Source of the DNA: Epiperipatus broadwayi
Lineage: Eukaryota > Onychophora > Udeonychophora > Euonychophora > Peripatidae
Direction: 5' to 3'
DNA: 64,000 nucleotides
NCBI GenBank assembly: GCA_028023455.1
Contig: JAQFVV010006309.1
Coordinates: 762,511-826,510, forward strand
Made by a program: the position numbers and the translations under genes. Below, piece after piece: positions 24,143 through 36,433 of the stretch. Below the pieces are notes generated by a model. That model was not told the DNA's origin and searched no databases. It saw nothing but the letters and a program-made list of their open reading frames with translations. Within the stretch, counting starts at the first letter, position 1. Each line of letters opens with the position of its first letter.

Positions 24143-24660
24143 TTATCTTTACAATTAAATTGAGAGAGTGCAAACTTCTCAAGCGCTTGTGACTATTAGT
24201 AACCAATCAGATCTTAAGCATTGGGACAGAGAATTTAACAAGAAAAGAGTGGTTCCCACTCTCTTCTTTACTTGTCTTTCTATATATCCAAGCCAGTCCA
24301 AAGTAGTTATATCTGAGAGCGTGACTCTTAAATATCATCACACTTAATTGACTAGGTTCAAATTATAAACATACAGCATGAAATCTTTCGATTTACTATG
24401 CAGTAGTTTTTCTATGTTATAACTTTGCGGCAATATATGTAAATAATATTTTTATAAAGCGCAGATGGTATTGAAATTAAATTGAGAGAGTGCAAACTTC
24501 TCAAGCACTTGTGACTATTAGTAACCAATCAGATCTTAAGCACCAGTGCTTAAGATCTGATTGGTTACTAATAGTCACAAGCGCTTGAGAAGTTTGCACT
24601 CTCTCAATTTAATTTTCAATACCGTCTGCGCTTTATAAAAATATTATTTATCTTTACAAT
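24143..24660. mobile_element. Composite foldback element FB-X2 with 13-bp TSD
   Basis: TTATCTTTACAAT borders the element at 24143-24155 and 24648-24660. It starts with a single copy of block A (AAATTGAGAGAGTGCAAAC, about 24156-24225). A 215-base middle follows, with A-box-like TGAGAGCGTGACTC and B-box-like TAGGTTCAAATTA. It ends with a 211-base near-perfect palindrome (24440-24650) made of T-A and A'-T'. The arms (24440-24543 and 24546-24650) differ by two substitutions and one indel, with a 2-base spacer, so a cruciform is possible. The near-perfect arms point to recent origin or arm homogenisation. Confidence 0.85.
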
Positions 24661-26074
24661 CTAGTTTCATTTGTTGTTTAAAACATAGTTAAGATCAGAT
24701 GATGTGTAGAGATTTTATATGGTTTATTATCTACAGCCAGTTATCTTTATTGCAACTAGATGTTATTTGCAATAATTACATTGATGCTAACCAGTATGTT
24801 AATTAATTAGTTAAAAATAGTTTTTGTTTGTTTCAAAACCTATTACTTACTTTTAGTTTAATTTGGAATCTCTCTTGTATAAGTTGTTTACATTTTTTAC
24901 TAACAAAATTAACTTCTCTAATATTCATTCAATAATAAATTATTTCCATTACTTTGTGATTTAATTTCTTATATGTTGTGTTATTTCACTATTATTTTAT
25001 CCATGCTATACAGCCTGATAAGGGTTAAGGCTTTGCATTATATTTATTTAAAGGAAGAAATTTAAAATTTTCATAATTACATTATTTATTTGCTAATTTT
25101 TTAGAAGCCACTAATAGAACAAATGTTTAAAAGAGTTTCAAATAATATTGCATCATTGTTACAATCAATAAAGCATCAGTAAATGATAATATTTATAAAA
25201 TAAAATTTGTTAAGAATTAAAAATTTATTGCTATTATATCTTTTAAAAAAAATATGTATTGTTACTAATTTTGTCTTCCTTGGATTTGGAATGTATTTGG
25301 GATATATTATGGATAAATTACCCATCGATAGTCCAAATCCTAATAAAGCAGATTAGCAAAATACTCCTTAACAATATTCAAACATAAATTTGTCTATAAT
25401 GTTGTTGAGTAGTAAATGGATACTAAAAGATAATTGGAAAACTTAATATATGGTTGATTTGTTTTTTAAATTAATATATTCGATATATGTAAATAGTTAA
25501 TGTAAATAATTAGTTAACTATAAATAAATAAGGTTGTATTTGAAGGTATGGTTAGTAAAAATATATGAGAAATGATATGTAATTTAGTTTAGTATAGAAA
25601 GGGTATATATAATTAATTTATTGGAGTGAATGTACAGTAATATATCTTTTATGGTGTATAATATATGTATATAATTATTGAATTGTAATTAATGCAGTTT
25701 TATTTATTGTATAAAAATAATATGCCTATAAAAAAGGGAAAGGGATATATATATATGGAAATAGGTTACGTGATTATATAAAATAATTTTGTAAAATGAA
25801 CATTAGAGAGAGTATTGATAGATATAAGAGTCATAAGATCATATTAGAAAAATGTATTTTGAAAAGGCCATAATATCGGTCAAAAACCAATTCAATAATA
25901 AAGAATATATATATTTTTTATATTGTTGTTTTATTTCAATTGCGTTGAAATCATTTATTAGCAAAACATTAAAAAAATAATATTGGTCTTTTTTTAAAAA
26001 AAAAAAAGAAGATAATATCAATATATTTTTAAAAAGTTATCTTTATTTAAAATTTTTTTTGAATAACTTTATTG
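24661..26074. other. AT-rich region without recognisable features
   Basis: Between about 25250 and 25800 the plus strand is relatively G-rich compared with C, a local strand skew. I see no gene; the 60-codon ORF at 26021-25839 crosses A/T runs. Confidence 0.45.
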
Positions 26075-26170
26075 CTTAAGATAGCCGGGACTTGATCTTA
26101 AGATTCTAGTTTCCAGAGTTTGACACTTCCACTACATTAGACGGTGGAAGCTGTAATGGTCTTAAAATAT
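26075..26170 (-). repeat. tRNA-like SINE relic
   Basis: On the minus strand, GTCTAATGTAGTGGAAG (A-box-like) precedes CTTAAGATCAAGTCCCGGC (B-box-like) at tRNA spacing. The second block resembles the relic at 11.6 kb. Acceptor pairing is lost. Confidence 0.45.
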
Positions 26171-28233
26171 AATCGATAAATTAACTACCATATGACTATT
26201 CTCGAATATACTCCAGAATTATAATAATTATTATGAGGCAATATTTTTTAAAATAAATTTATTTTTAAATAAATTATTAATAGTAATGTGTTATTTTTTT
26301 TTGTAAAAATTAGGATATTTAAATAAAAGTTGATTTCTTGAAAGGAATCGATTTCTACAACTGTTTTAATAGCAGTAACATAATCTCTTCTGAATAAATT
26401 GCTGTATTGGGGCAGTACCTTTTCTTTGATATGGTATTTAATATATAGTATTTATTGAGCAATCCAAAAACTAAGTAAAAAAGTAACCCTCTCATATTTA
26501 AATAAAAAAATATTTACAACCAGAACATATTTCTAACAATGGAGTAATTTGAAATCGAAATACTTTCATTTACATATAAATTGTACTAATTATTATGGCA
26601 ACATGGTGTCCCAAGCTCTTGATGGTCTTTGTGAGAGGCACAATTTACACATTCACATGCAGTGGCCCTGATACTAAGCTCTTATGTATTATTTGATAAC
26701 AGCTAAGTAAAGGATATTTCAATGCTCTGTTTATATAAGTTATTATCTTTTAATGTAATAACTTATGTAACTGATTATAATAAATGCATATTTATTGAAT
26801 TTGTGTGCTAATATAGAAAATAGAATTTAAAGAAATTTTCAAAAGTTGTCAGACTCAATTATGTGCAGTACTATGGCTGCCATTGCATGGTTCAACATGA
26901 AGTGTGTGTATCTCAGGGATCATAGATCTTTTTTACATATCTTTGGTCATATGCATATGATTACATCTCTCCACAAGGTGTTTAAAGTGGATAGAAATCA
27001 ATCCTTACCTTGTATGAGAATGATGTAGTGAAAATTACTCTACAACAATATTATTCATATTCATGCATGATTGGGAAATCCTGATCATTTTAAAATAAAT
27101 ACAATTTTTCCTATATATAAACTTATGAAAAGTTAATAAAATGCGAGTGTCTATAACTTTGTCTATCTATAATATTTCTGACTATAGAAAGTATCACAAA
27201 AGTATCACATGTAATAACTGTAAGCAATTCACCATGCCATTTTCAAATAAAACAAACATCTGCCTTATATAAAATAAGATTTTACTCTATTTTATTTATG
27301 GATAATGCTGTTTATAGAATATGTGCAGCTGAAGAAGTAAGTTTTTTTTAAAATCAGTAATATGAAATCTGGCATTGACACAGTGTGCAATTTAAAAGTT
27401 GATTGTATATATATTATATAACTGAACAGGAAGTAATTGAAACTTCCAATGAGTTTACATAATGTAAATAAACTCTTCAAAAGACAAATGATGATCACCT
27501 GTCTCTTTAGAATTTGTTCTTATATACGATTAGTTTATTTACATAATTTTAAATGGAGTGAATTTGATCTATTGCTTATATATAATTTTAGAATAAATGA
27601 TAAGAATCACATATAATCTGAGTTATTTATTATATATGAATGTATGGAATTATTTATTTAAATCAACTTAATTAGAAAGCACTTAACTTAGAACAACTGC
27701 ACCAGGTCAAAATAAACTGACAAACTGATGCGGCCAAAAGGAGAATTCATATTAAAAATATTGTACTGTAATATATATAGCAGATGTTTCAGTATTTGAA
27801 TTCACATATTAAAAAACAGTAAATAAGATTATTATATAATAAATAATTTGCCCATAAAGTTACTAGAAAAATTAATTTAAAGTTGCTTTATGATATTTTA
27901 AAATTATAATGTCAAGATCGTAACTTCATTTGACATATTTTTAGCTGGTTGAGAATGATGTTATAAAATCTATTATTATAAAGGAAAATTTTCATTAATC
28001 TAGACAAACTTTCCAAAAAATATTTTATTATAAACTTGAACATATGTTTTTTTGGGAAGCGAAGTGTGATACATTTATGTTACAAAACTTATCTTAAAGG
28101 CATTTTTAAAAAGGGTAATATTGATTGCTTTTAAATGCACTAAATAGAAAAAAGAACTACAATTAATCAAGGTATTATTTCATAAAGGAAATTTCATTGT
28201 AGAAGTTAAATGACAATATAATACCAAACTAAC
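26171..28233. other. AT-rich region without recognisable features
   Basis: A slightly GC-richer patch at about 26590-26700 and an unrecognised 60-codon ORF at 26846-27028 are the only departures from plain AT-rich DNA. Confidence 0.45.
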
Positions 28234-28571
28234 AATATATATATATATTAGAAAAATTCAGTCACATATCACATGACCTAGCTTGCACTACCAATATGTA
28301 ATATATAAAGAGCCTGCTAATATCTCTAAACAAGCTTATTTATTATTATTTTTTTATGATAAATAAAAATAATAATAATAAATAAGCTTGTTTAGAGCTA
28401 TTAGCAGGCTCTTTATATACATAATAATTAATAAAACAAGACACAAATTGTGCAACTTGCCTTTGAGTTTGTGCTAAAATGTTCACTAGTTGGAGCTTAC
28501 CACTAGCGCCAAAACAAGCTTTAATTATAAGTGCCAACAAAGAAAGAATTCAAAATCTCTATCAAAAATCC

Positions 28572-28622
28572 TCATCTCCAGACCAATTGGTTTCAAGCTT
28601 AATGGTTCATCTCAGTGAAGAG
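28572..28622 (-). ncRNA. Degenerate hammerhead, FB3 first block
   Basis: On the minus strand, CTTCA, then CTGAGAT, then a short stem II region, GAAA and the self-complementary ACCAATTGGT precede C and TGGAG. CTTCA and TGGAG pair fully as stem I. The core deviates at the G8 and A9 positions (CUGAGAU), so it should be inactive. Confidence 0.5.
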
Positions 28623-29134
28623 TTAGGATTTCAGAAATTAGATCTAAAACTCCAACTTGGAGCACTTATTTAATACATTACTATCAGTAATGGTTTAACA
28701 TTACTATCAGTTTGCAAACTTGAATTTTTCAGACATGTAAATGTCTTCAAATTCAGCCTTACAAACCAGATAGCTATATGAGTCTGAACTCAGTTCAGTT
28801 TCACCATATATTAATGGCTAAAGCAATATTACATCGTAACAGCCTTCAAGGGTGCACTTATACTAATCAATAAAACAAAACACAAATTATGCAACTTGCC
28901 TTTAAGCTTGTGCTAAAATGTTCACTAGATGGAGCTTACCACTAGCTCCAAAACAAGCTTTAATTATAAGTGCCAAGAGAAAGAATTCAAAATCTCTATT
29001 GGAAAATCCTCATCTCCAGATCAATTGGTTTTGAGTTTAATGGCTCCATATAACTATCTGGTTTGTAAGGCTAGTAACATATTAAATAAGTGTTCTGAGT
29101 TGGACTTTTAGATCTAATTTCTGAAGTCCTAACT

Positions 29135-29179
29135 CTTCACTGAGGTGAGCCATTAAGCTCAAAACCAATTGGTCTGGAG
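29135..29179 (+). ncRNA. Degenerate hammerhead, FB3 inverted block
   Basis: CTTCA (29135-29139) pairs with TGGAG (29175-29179). The core is CTGAGGT at 29140-29146, one change (A9 to U) from CUGANGA. Stem II GAGC/GCTC is perfect. GAAA has become AAAA, and stem III is the self-complementary ACCAATTGGT. Both family arms keep the overall layout. Confidence 0.5.
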
Positions 29180-29289
29180 ATGAGGATTTTCCAATAGAGA
29201 TTTTGAATTCTTTTTCTGTTGGCACATATAATTAAAGCTTAATTTTGGAGCTAGTGATAAGCTCCATCTAGTGAATATATATATATATT

Positions 29290-31340
29290 GCATTTAAAAT
29301 AGTTATATTCATTTGTCAGCAGCTACTAATGATATTGATAAAATAATTTACTTTTTACACCTATAAATACAAACAAAAAAAATCAAATATTTCTTATAAT
29401 GTATAATAGTAAGGGGAAAAAGAATCCCAAAGAGCAAAATGTTAATAAGGAATTTTAGCATAAGCATACAAACTAAACTATGAACCCAAATTGGTCATAT
29501 GTAGTTTGATGGTATTTTGATATTGTTTTGTAATCTCTTTAGTACAAATCTTTTGCAGAAGAACTTTAATATTTTGGCTTATTGTATTTTCAACCACATT
29601 CTTTCCATATTATAAGCAAACACTATTTCACATTTTTAGAATGTATTTAAAAACCTTTTAAATATAAATTACATCTAGTTGACATGCATTACTGCTAATT
29701 CACATATCTGATCTTATAAAAAATATGCTCTTACAATTGTAGATTTAATACCATTACATCCACAAAATTTAAAAGTATATTAAGCTTCTAATATCTCCAT
29801 TACAATTTTAAAGTTTTATAGAGTATTCTTAAATGAAAACTTGTAATGAAAGTTTATAAAAACAATAGTTTTTACACAACCTTATTTAACAGGATAATTC
29901 TCTTATATGCAACTTATGAGCAGATATTGTTTTATAGGTGATACACTTGCTAAATGTAATAATTATAAAATTGAATTCTATCATTGCCTTTCAATATTTG
30001 AGGCTGCCAAAATACTCAGCCTGTTTAAAATTCTCAAGCTGATAAGTATTTAAGTAAAATACTGATTTTTCTTCATTATTTTTTTAATAAATTGCAAGAG
30101 TATTTTCAGTTATACCTTTCTACATTTTAAATATTCATTCCTCCTTTTACTTTAATATTCAATACAATCTTTAGCATGAATTATGTTGTATAAATATACA
30201 TGATTTCAATTATATGCTATTAAACAGATAAATAAATAAAAATAATGTAAACAAAAAAATAATAAATACATACAAATTCAAACACTTCCCTGCTAAATAT
30301 AACATCAAATCTCAAATGCAAAATTTCAAATTTGAATTTATTAAATCATGTTTTTTTCATGATTTAAGTTCAGTACCATATTTGTAAACAAACATAATAC
30401 AATAAAGAAAAAAAATGTAAATAAACATATAGATTTTTCCACCTCATTGATCATGTTTAAAAACAAGACATTTAATAAATTTTACATTACAATAGAAATC
30501 ATTTTTCCATCTGATCATTGTACATGCTCATGTTTTTAAATAACATTTCTTTGGATTATGTTAAAAGCTTCACTGTATTATTCTTTCAGAATTTGAGTGC
30601 AATATTTCATGTAAATGTTTTCTAAGTGAAATGCTAACATTTTATAAAATTTAAGAACATTAATAAGGTTGATACAAACATAAAAACTTCAAAACAATTA
30701 GAAAAAGCAAAACCTTTGATACTGAAATTGTTATTATATTTCTATAGAAAAATAGTCATTGAAGAGATACGAATATGACTCAGAGCATATGAAAGTCAAA
30801 ATTTTGCTATTCATTTTATTTTTAAAAAATGATGACATGGTATATAGCAAGGTTTTTTCTTTTTTTTTTGAGTGAATATTAACGAGTAAATACATATAGT
30901 AATTATATATAAAAATGTATTCCTTCAATTTATTATTATTAACTACAGTAGTATTTTTTTAATTTTGTTTATATTATAATTTTAATTGATATAAAGAAGC
31001 ATCTGTCTTATATATATGCATGTTGAACAGTACTGTACATTAGTTCAATAAACACTATACATATTGTAGCCAAACCTTATCAACAAAAATGAGCTATTAT
31101 ACATAAAATATGATAAATGTGAGAGGCTTAGAACAAAGTACAACAGATACCATGACTTCATTGTTTATATATAATGATTAAGCACAATGCTCGTAGTATG
31201 CAAGATTGTGAAGTGAAATTTAGAAATGCTGTGAATTGATTTGATTAGTTATATAAATCTTTACCAGCAGAGAATTAATTACTCATAGTGTGAGGGAAGA
31301 GTGGTTTACTCCATTATACATAGCTAGATGAAGCCCATAT
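29290..31340. other. AT-rich region without recognisable features
   Basis: Only a small perfect hairpin (AAATCATG ... CATGATTT, 30344-30366) stands out. CG is nearly absent. Confidence 0.45.
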
Positions 31341-31500
31341 AATGAAAGAATGCAACCAACTGCTACAGTTTCAAGAGCACTACTCGTGTTTAAAATTCCA
31401 AGTTTAAATCACATGATTCAGACTTGGATTTTTAAACACAGGTAGGTTGAAACTATAGCAGTTGGTTGTATTCTCTTAATACACACACACACATATATAT
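31341..31500. repeat. Inverted repeat (arms about 60 bp) and (CA)n
   Basis: The left arm 31341-31403 (GCAACCAACTGCTA) and right arm 31422-31480 (TAGCAGTTGGTTGT) enclose an 18-base loop that contains ATCACATGAT. A (CA)n(TA)n microsatellite follows at 31482-31500. Confidence 0.75.
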
Positions 31501-32045
31501 AATAATTCAGTTGTCTGTGTAAATCTCTGTGATATCTTTTAAGACATTACTTAAATTGATAAATGCTATTCAACATGTAAAACAGATATATTTGCTTAGA
31601 CAATAAAAGTGTCTTCTTCAAGTGTTCTGGAGATTTCTAAAAGAGAAATATGTTACTAATTAATATTTAATCTCTGCATTTACAATGCTTCACAAGATGG
31701 TTAAAGCTGTACATGAAATAGAAATTATGCGTATCTTTCATTCTATGTGTCCAATGTCATGAAAGTGATTTGTGTATTGTATTTCATTAAAACCACGTGT
31801 CTATAAAATTCACATCATAAATAGAATATTGCTTCTGTTAATATAAGAATCTATATAGCTATTCTAATATGGTTACAGGTGTGTAAGTATACTATGTGTC
31901 TTTTAATTTTTTTCTATGTGAAATTATATTTCTCTTTTAATTTCTTTAACAAATAATCTTTTTTCATTCAATTTTTTAACATCTTTGTGTCTACAATGTT
32001 ATATCTTCCATTTTATAAAAGTAATACACTAAAAACATTTTACAA
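31501..32045. other. AT-rich spacer
   Basis: I see nothing recognisable. Confidence 0.4.
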
Positions 32046-32150
32046 GCATTGTTAGCCGAGAGGTCATCGCAGCTGCCTTGCAAGCAAGTAGTTGGTTGCA
32101 GATGGTTGTGGGGTCACCTCCCAGCCGATGCTATGACGTATGGAAAAAAA
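32046..32150 (+). repeat. tRNA-derived SINE, class II-like
   Basis: The acceptor GCATTGT (32046-32052) pairs with the CCGATGC end near 32130. TAGCCGAGAGGTCATC is a good A box. The anticodon arm is CTGCCTTGCAAGCA. The B box is eroded (GGGGTCACCTCCC). The tail TATGACGTATGGAAAAAA matches the 17.4-kb copy. A tail of the same type follows the Gly-like body at 490. Confidence 0.7.
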
Positions 32151-32332
32151 ATAATTTACAAATCAGTTTATTAGTTTTACCTCCAAAATATACAGAATCA
32201 TGCATGAACCTTATTAAATGTCTACATAGACATTTCCATTCAGTATTTAAATCTTCATTTCTATCATTAATCAACTTCCAAAATGTTTAAAAGCATTATT
32301 TTTTTCTATAATTTTTATCCTCCTCTTCTTCC

Positions 32333-32485
32333 TCATCAGTGCCCTGCACCATTTGGCATAGTTGATAAAGGATCCAATTTGAGACTGGTAGGTCCCAGGA
32401 TCGATTCTGGTGCTCACAGTTCTGGTACTCAAACTTCTTATGATCTCCTAAGCAATAAAACCATATGATTTTTTTTATTACTTCC
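32333..32485 (+). repeat. tRNA-derived SINE, second family
   Basis: A-box-like TTGGCATAGTTGATAAAG is followed by B-box GGATCGATTCTGG. The 3' part (CAAACTTCTTATGA followed by AAGCAATAAA) is shared with the relic at 47.6 kb, which also ends in a T-rich run. The overlapping short ORFs on both strands are incidental. Confidence 0.6.
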
Positions 32486-33774
32486 AATTGCATTTATTCT
32501 TATTTTATCACAAATTCTATTTATCTTAATTAAAATTCTGTTAATTTTATTCTCACTATTTGAAAGTACTGTCAAAATAGCAGAAAATCTAATACAATGA
32601 ATCCTTCTTTATCCAATGACAACCTCATCCATATCGAGGTATCAAAGCAAATCTACAAAATTTCAAGCAATTGGTAAAATACAACATCATTATCTTATAC
32701 TTTTTCATATAATTATTTTGGGAGGGGAGGGGGACTCTAAAATATTTTGGATTCAAGCTATCAAAAGTTTTTTTCAAACTTTATATAAAAAATAACTTCT
32801 CTATTTCTACATGTTTTTTAATATTAATTATATCACTAATTTATTTGTAACTCTTATATACTCTTTTTTTTTCTGTAAGAAAAAAACATCATCTAATAAA
32901 AGTACATCTAAGATTATCATCATCAATCACTGATGCAAAATGAAAAATTAAATTAATTATTGTATTTTTTTTACATACAAAAGATCTTTTCTTTAATAAA
33001 ATTATAATTATTGCAAAGAAATATATCCCATCTATTATCTGAATTTTGCCAAACTATATTTCCTTTATGCTTTTACAACTTCATATTTCGATGCCTGCTT
33101 TATTTTTAACTACCAGACTTTTTCCCTTTAAAATAAGTAAAAGTTTGTTATGTTTATCTTACAATCATTTACTGTTCTTTCATTTTTCAAAACAGTCTCC
33201 TTCTTTATTAACAGCTTATCTATTTTCAGCATCTAACTTATTTTTATTTTACTATATGTTAATCAATCCTACCCCCTTCATGTTGGAATTTCTCTATTTT
33301 ATACTTCTCAGTTGATTGTCAAAATTCCTGTTTTGTTTTTTTAAAGTTATATCGAGATATTTCTTTTCCTCTTCATTATGGATAATTAACTTAAGTGCAT
33401 TATATTAATTTTTATTTACTATATATTTATTTTAAATTAAAACTTAAGCCAAACAAAATTAATTTTTCAAACTATGTTGTAAAGTTTTGAAATAAGGATC
33501 CTGTTTATTATTTAATTATATTTTACAATGAAATATAAATAATTTTGCATAATACTGTATTAACTATTTTTTATTTAAGAGTTTCTTTAAAAACATTAAG
33601 TAAATAATTTTAAAATAGCAAAACTATTAAAATGTTATTGTAAGTCTTCTATGTACAACAACATTATTCCCTGGAATAACCTTTTGAAATTAAATTTTGT
33701 TTTTCAATACTGAACTTAACAATAATAACAAAATATAAAGCATGATTTTAAATATTTGCACAAGTGAGGAAAAT
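32486..33774. other. AT-rich region without recognisable features
   Basis: The 89-codon ORF at 33046-33315 is rich in L, F, S and Y, as a pyrimidine-rich strand produces, and shows no motif. Confidence 0.45.
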
Positions 33775-34490
33775 AAATTTTATCTAATGAAGCCAATAAA
33801 GCTTTTTGCGATTTCATAATGCATTGAAAATTTTAATGCTTCTAGCAAAAAAAAAGAAAAAAGAAATCAAAACAAAAACACATATATAGATTTAAAAATA
33901 AATTATATATATAAACAAATACGCAAAAGCTTCAAGGGAAATTTAAAAAGCTTGTATAATTGTAAGAAAATGTTCTAATTTATAGTAACTATATTAATCT
34001 CCCTCTCCCCACACGCTCAATTTTAATATTACCGTTCACATTTTCTAGTATGTGCAAATTGTTGCAAAAAGATTTTAAAAGTTTTACTAGTCTGAATAAT
34101 AGTTAAAGCAACATACAGTGTATATATCTCTGTAGAAAATATATTATTAAAAATTATCTTAAGTACTATTCAGTATATATATTTACGAGATTTTAAAAAA
34201 AATTTGCAGCAATTTGCATGTACTAAGAAATATTGAAAATTATAGTCATATTAAAATTATATATATGTATTAAATTAATAATTGTTATAGTTTTGAATAT
34301 TTTATTATAAGTGTACGAGCTTTTTAAATTTCTTTTAGGCTTTTGTGTATTTATTTGTAAAATATAATTTATTTTAAGTCTATATATGTTTTTTTTTTTT
34401 TTTGGATTTTTTCCTTTGCTTGAAGTTTTAAACTTTCCAATGCATTATAAAATCACAAATGGAGGTATTGGCTTCATTAAATAAAATAGT
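33775..34490. repeat. Large diverged palindrome (about 715 bp)
   Basis: TCTAATGAAGCCAATA near 33782 faces TATTGGCTTCATTAAA near 34470. Pairing continues inward through TATATAGA/TCTATATA blocks and GTGCAAATTGTTGCAAA near 34054, facing TTTGCAGCAATTTGCATG near 34204. The centre is near 34135. The arms have diverged and carry CG dinucleotides, unlike most neighbours. No target duplication found. Confidence 0.7.
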
Positions 34491-34944
34491 ACTTAAGTAT
34501 TAGTCCTGCAATATAGTAGACTTTTCACATCAACAATAAATGTGTAATCTTGCGATGATATCAAATTGAAAGAAAATAAACCCTGCGATGTATATTAAAA
34601 AATGTGTGAAAAGGTGATTTAGACTAGAAATTTGTAAATTAATTAGAAAGGTGATTTAGATTTTTCAAAATGTGCTTTGATTGTTATTAGTTGCAAAAAC
34701 ATTGTCTTTTTCAAAACGTGTTTGGAAAACATCTATTTTTTTTTTTTTTAAACTTTTTTTGAATATTGTTCTTTTGCGTTCAGTTCATTTGATCTAAATT
34801 TAATGAGTGTAAGTAGTTTTCCTATTTTGATTTTGTTTTCATAATTTTATGAGTAATGGGTGTGTGTGTACTTTTGGAAGTAATCCAAAATGATGTCAAT
34901 TTGGAAGCTGCCTATTACCGAATTGAATGCCTTTTGATTGGTTT

Positions 34945-35265
34945 GGTTTATTTTTTTGTTTTGTTGTGTATATTTACACAAAAAGTATAGGTTTATTAAT
35001 ATTTATCTAAATTTTTTTCTGCCTACATAAAAAGCAGTAATGAAATTCTTATAGTTTCTTTATTGTTGATAATTCTTTGTTTTGTGAATTTACATAAAAA
35101 AAGTATAGGTTGGTGAATATTTTTCTTCATTTTTTTCCCCCCTGCACAAAAAACGCTAATAAAAGTCTTATAATTTATATTTCTCTATTGTTCTGAATTA
35201 TTGGTTTTTTGTTTTGTTTACTTTTTTTATATAAAAAAAATTCAATTTCTGAGTATTTTTCTAAA
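34945..35265. repeat. Tandem repeat, about 128-bp unit, 2.5 copies
   Basis: TTTTGTTTTGTTGTG...AAAGTATAGG (from 34951) recurs from about 35073 and, eroded, from 35203. Each unit also has CTTATAGTTT and TATTGTTGA blocks. Confidence 0.7.
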
Positions 35266-35394
35266 AAAGATCTCAACACACTTTGCAATCACATGTTTAT
35301 TTTGAGGGGAAAATTTCCACTTTGCGTATCCATTTTCTGTGGTAACATGAAATTTGAATTGGATTTTTCTAAACACGTTTAATTCCAGTTATTT

Positions 35395-35840
35395 TTACAG
35401 TTTAAATAGTGTACATGTATATTTTATCTGTTTTTGTAAATATTATTTACAAAAAATTATAATTTAGTGATTATTTTATGTCTATGTAAAGTAACATTGG
35501 GGAGTTGATTCAATATATTTTCACTGGTGACTCAGAAAATGTAGCTTTTATTATCTAAAATTTATGTTTTGCAATGTTGTTTTTAATTATACATGTATTT
35601 CCTTCAATTTGGTTGCTTGAACGTGATCAATTCCTCTTATTTATTACAGTGGTAAGTAGCATATGTGTATATTTGATCTATTTTTGTAAGTAAATATTAT
35701 TTTAAAAAATATATAATTTAGTGATTGTATGTAAAGTAATATTGGGGAGTTTATTCAATATATTTTCACCAGAGGTTGAGAAAATATAATATTTAAGATA
35801 TAAAATTTATGGTTTAAAATGTTGTTTGAGTATTACATCT
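35395..35840. repeat. Direct duplication, about 245-bp spacing
   Basis: TTTAGTGATTATTTTATG, ACATTGGGGAGTTGATTC and TCAATATATTTTCAC (first copy about 35460-35525) recur in order at about 35708-35770. The two copies are perhaps 75-80% alike. Confidence 0.7.
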
Positions 35841-35884
35841 GCAACTCATACATATGTTTATATTTTTTTAGTGTGTTAATTTTA

Positions 35885-36146
35885 GTCCTGCAATATGGTA
35901 TTAGTCTTGCTGTAACTTTTCATATTCATCCCAACCTTCTGATAACTTTGTAAATCTTGCAAAAATATTATATACAAGATCATCTGTGTACAAGTTACTT
36001 TTTCACCAAAAATCTGGCCAAAATATTATGTACAAGATCCATCCGTGTACGCATTATTTTGGTCAGATCACAAGATTTACAAAGTTATCAGTAGATTGAT
36101 ACAAATGTGAAAAGGCCAGCATGTCTCATACTGTATTGCAAAATTT
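35885..36146. repeat. Inverted repeat (arms about 80 bp)
   Basis: CTGATAACTTTGTAAATC near 35939 faces GATTTACAAAGTTATC near 36072. The pairing extends out to TCCTGCAATATGGTA and TACTGTATTGCAAAA. A solo end resembling the left arm is at 34503. Confidence 0.7.
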
Positions 36147-36433
36147 GTTTCCCACACTTGTTTAAATATTTAAAATCATGTTTTAAATTTTGTTTTAAAT
36201 ATCTTCCACAGAGATATGCCCATATGTTTTTGACATAAACAATCAAGAGATCGTTTGATTTTTCTACTAATGTGTGGTTTGGTCAAATTTTGATTATGTG
36301 GCAAGTTTAAATATCAAATTCTGTATTTCAACAACAAAAAAATCAAGCTTCTAAAAACACAACTCCTATTATCAACATTTTTTGAGTTTCTAGGAAAAAT
36401 GTAAAACAATGATTTAATTATACAATTACACAC

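Larger units (their letters stand above)
28234..29289. mobile_element. FB3 foldback element, about 1 kb, 16-bp TSD
   Basis: AATATATATATATATT lies at both borders (28234-28249 and 29274-29289); it is exact but low complexity. The body starts with CACATATCACATGACC. A hairpin follows (GAGCCTGCTAAT ... ATTAGCAGGCTC, 28308-28413). A 200-base block (from 28465) then appears a second time in direct orientation (from 28885) and a third time inverted (29090-29270). A TCAGACATGTAAATGTCTTC block and ACCAGATAGCTATATGAG link it to the 36.4-kb element. Degenerate hammerheads lie at 28572-28622 (minus) and 29135-29179 (plus). Confidence 0.75.

Noticed and set aside
24240-24440. Independent tRNA gene in the middle of FB-X2
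   Set aside because: Only loose A- and B-box similarity; no acceptor or anticodon stem pairing.
33046-33315. 89-codon L/F/S-rich ORF
   Set aside because: Pyrimidine-rich strand artefact without motif or splice signals.
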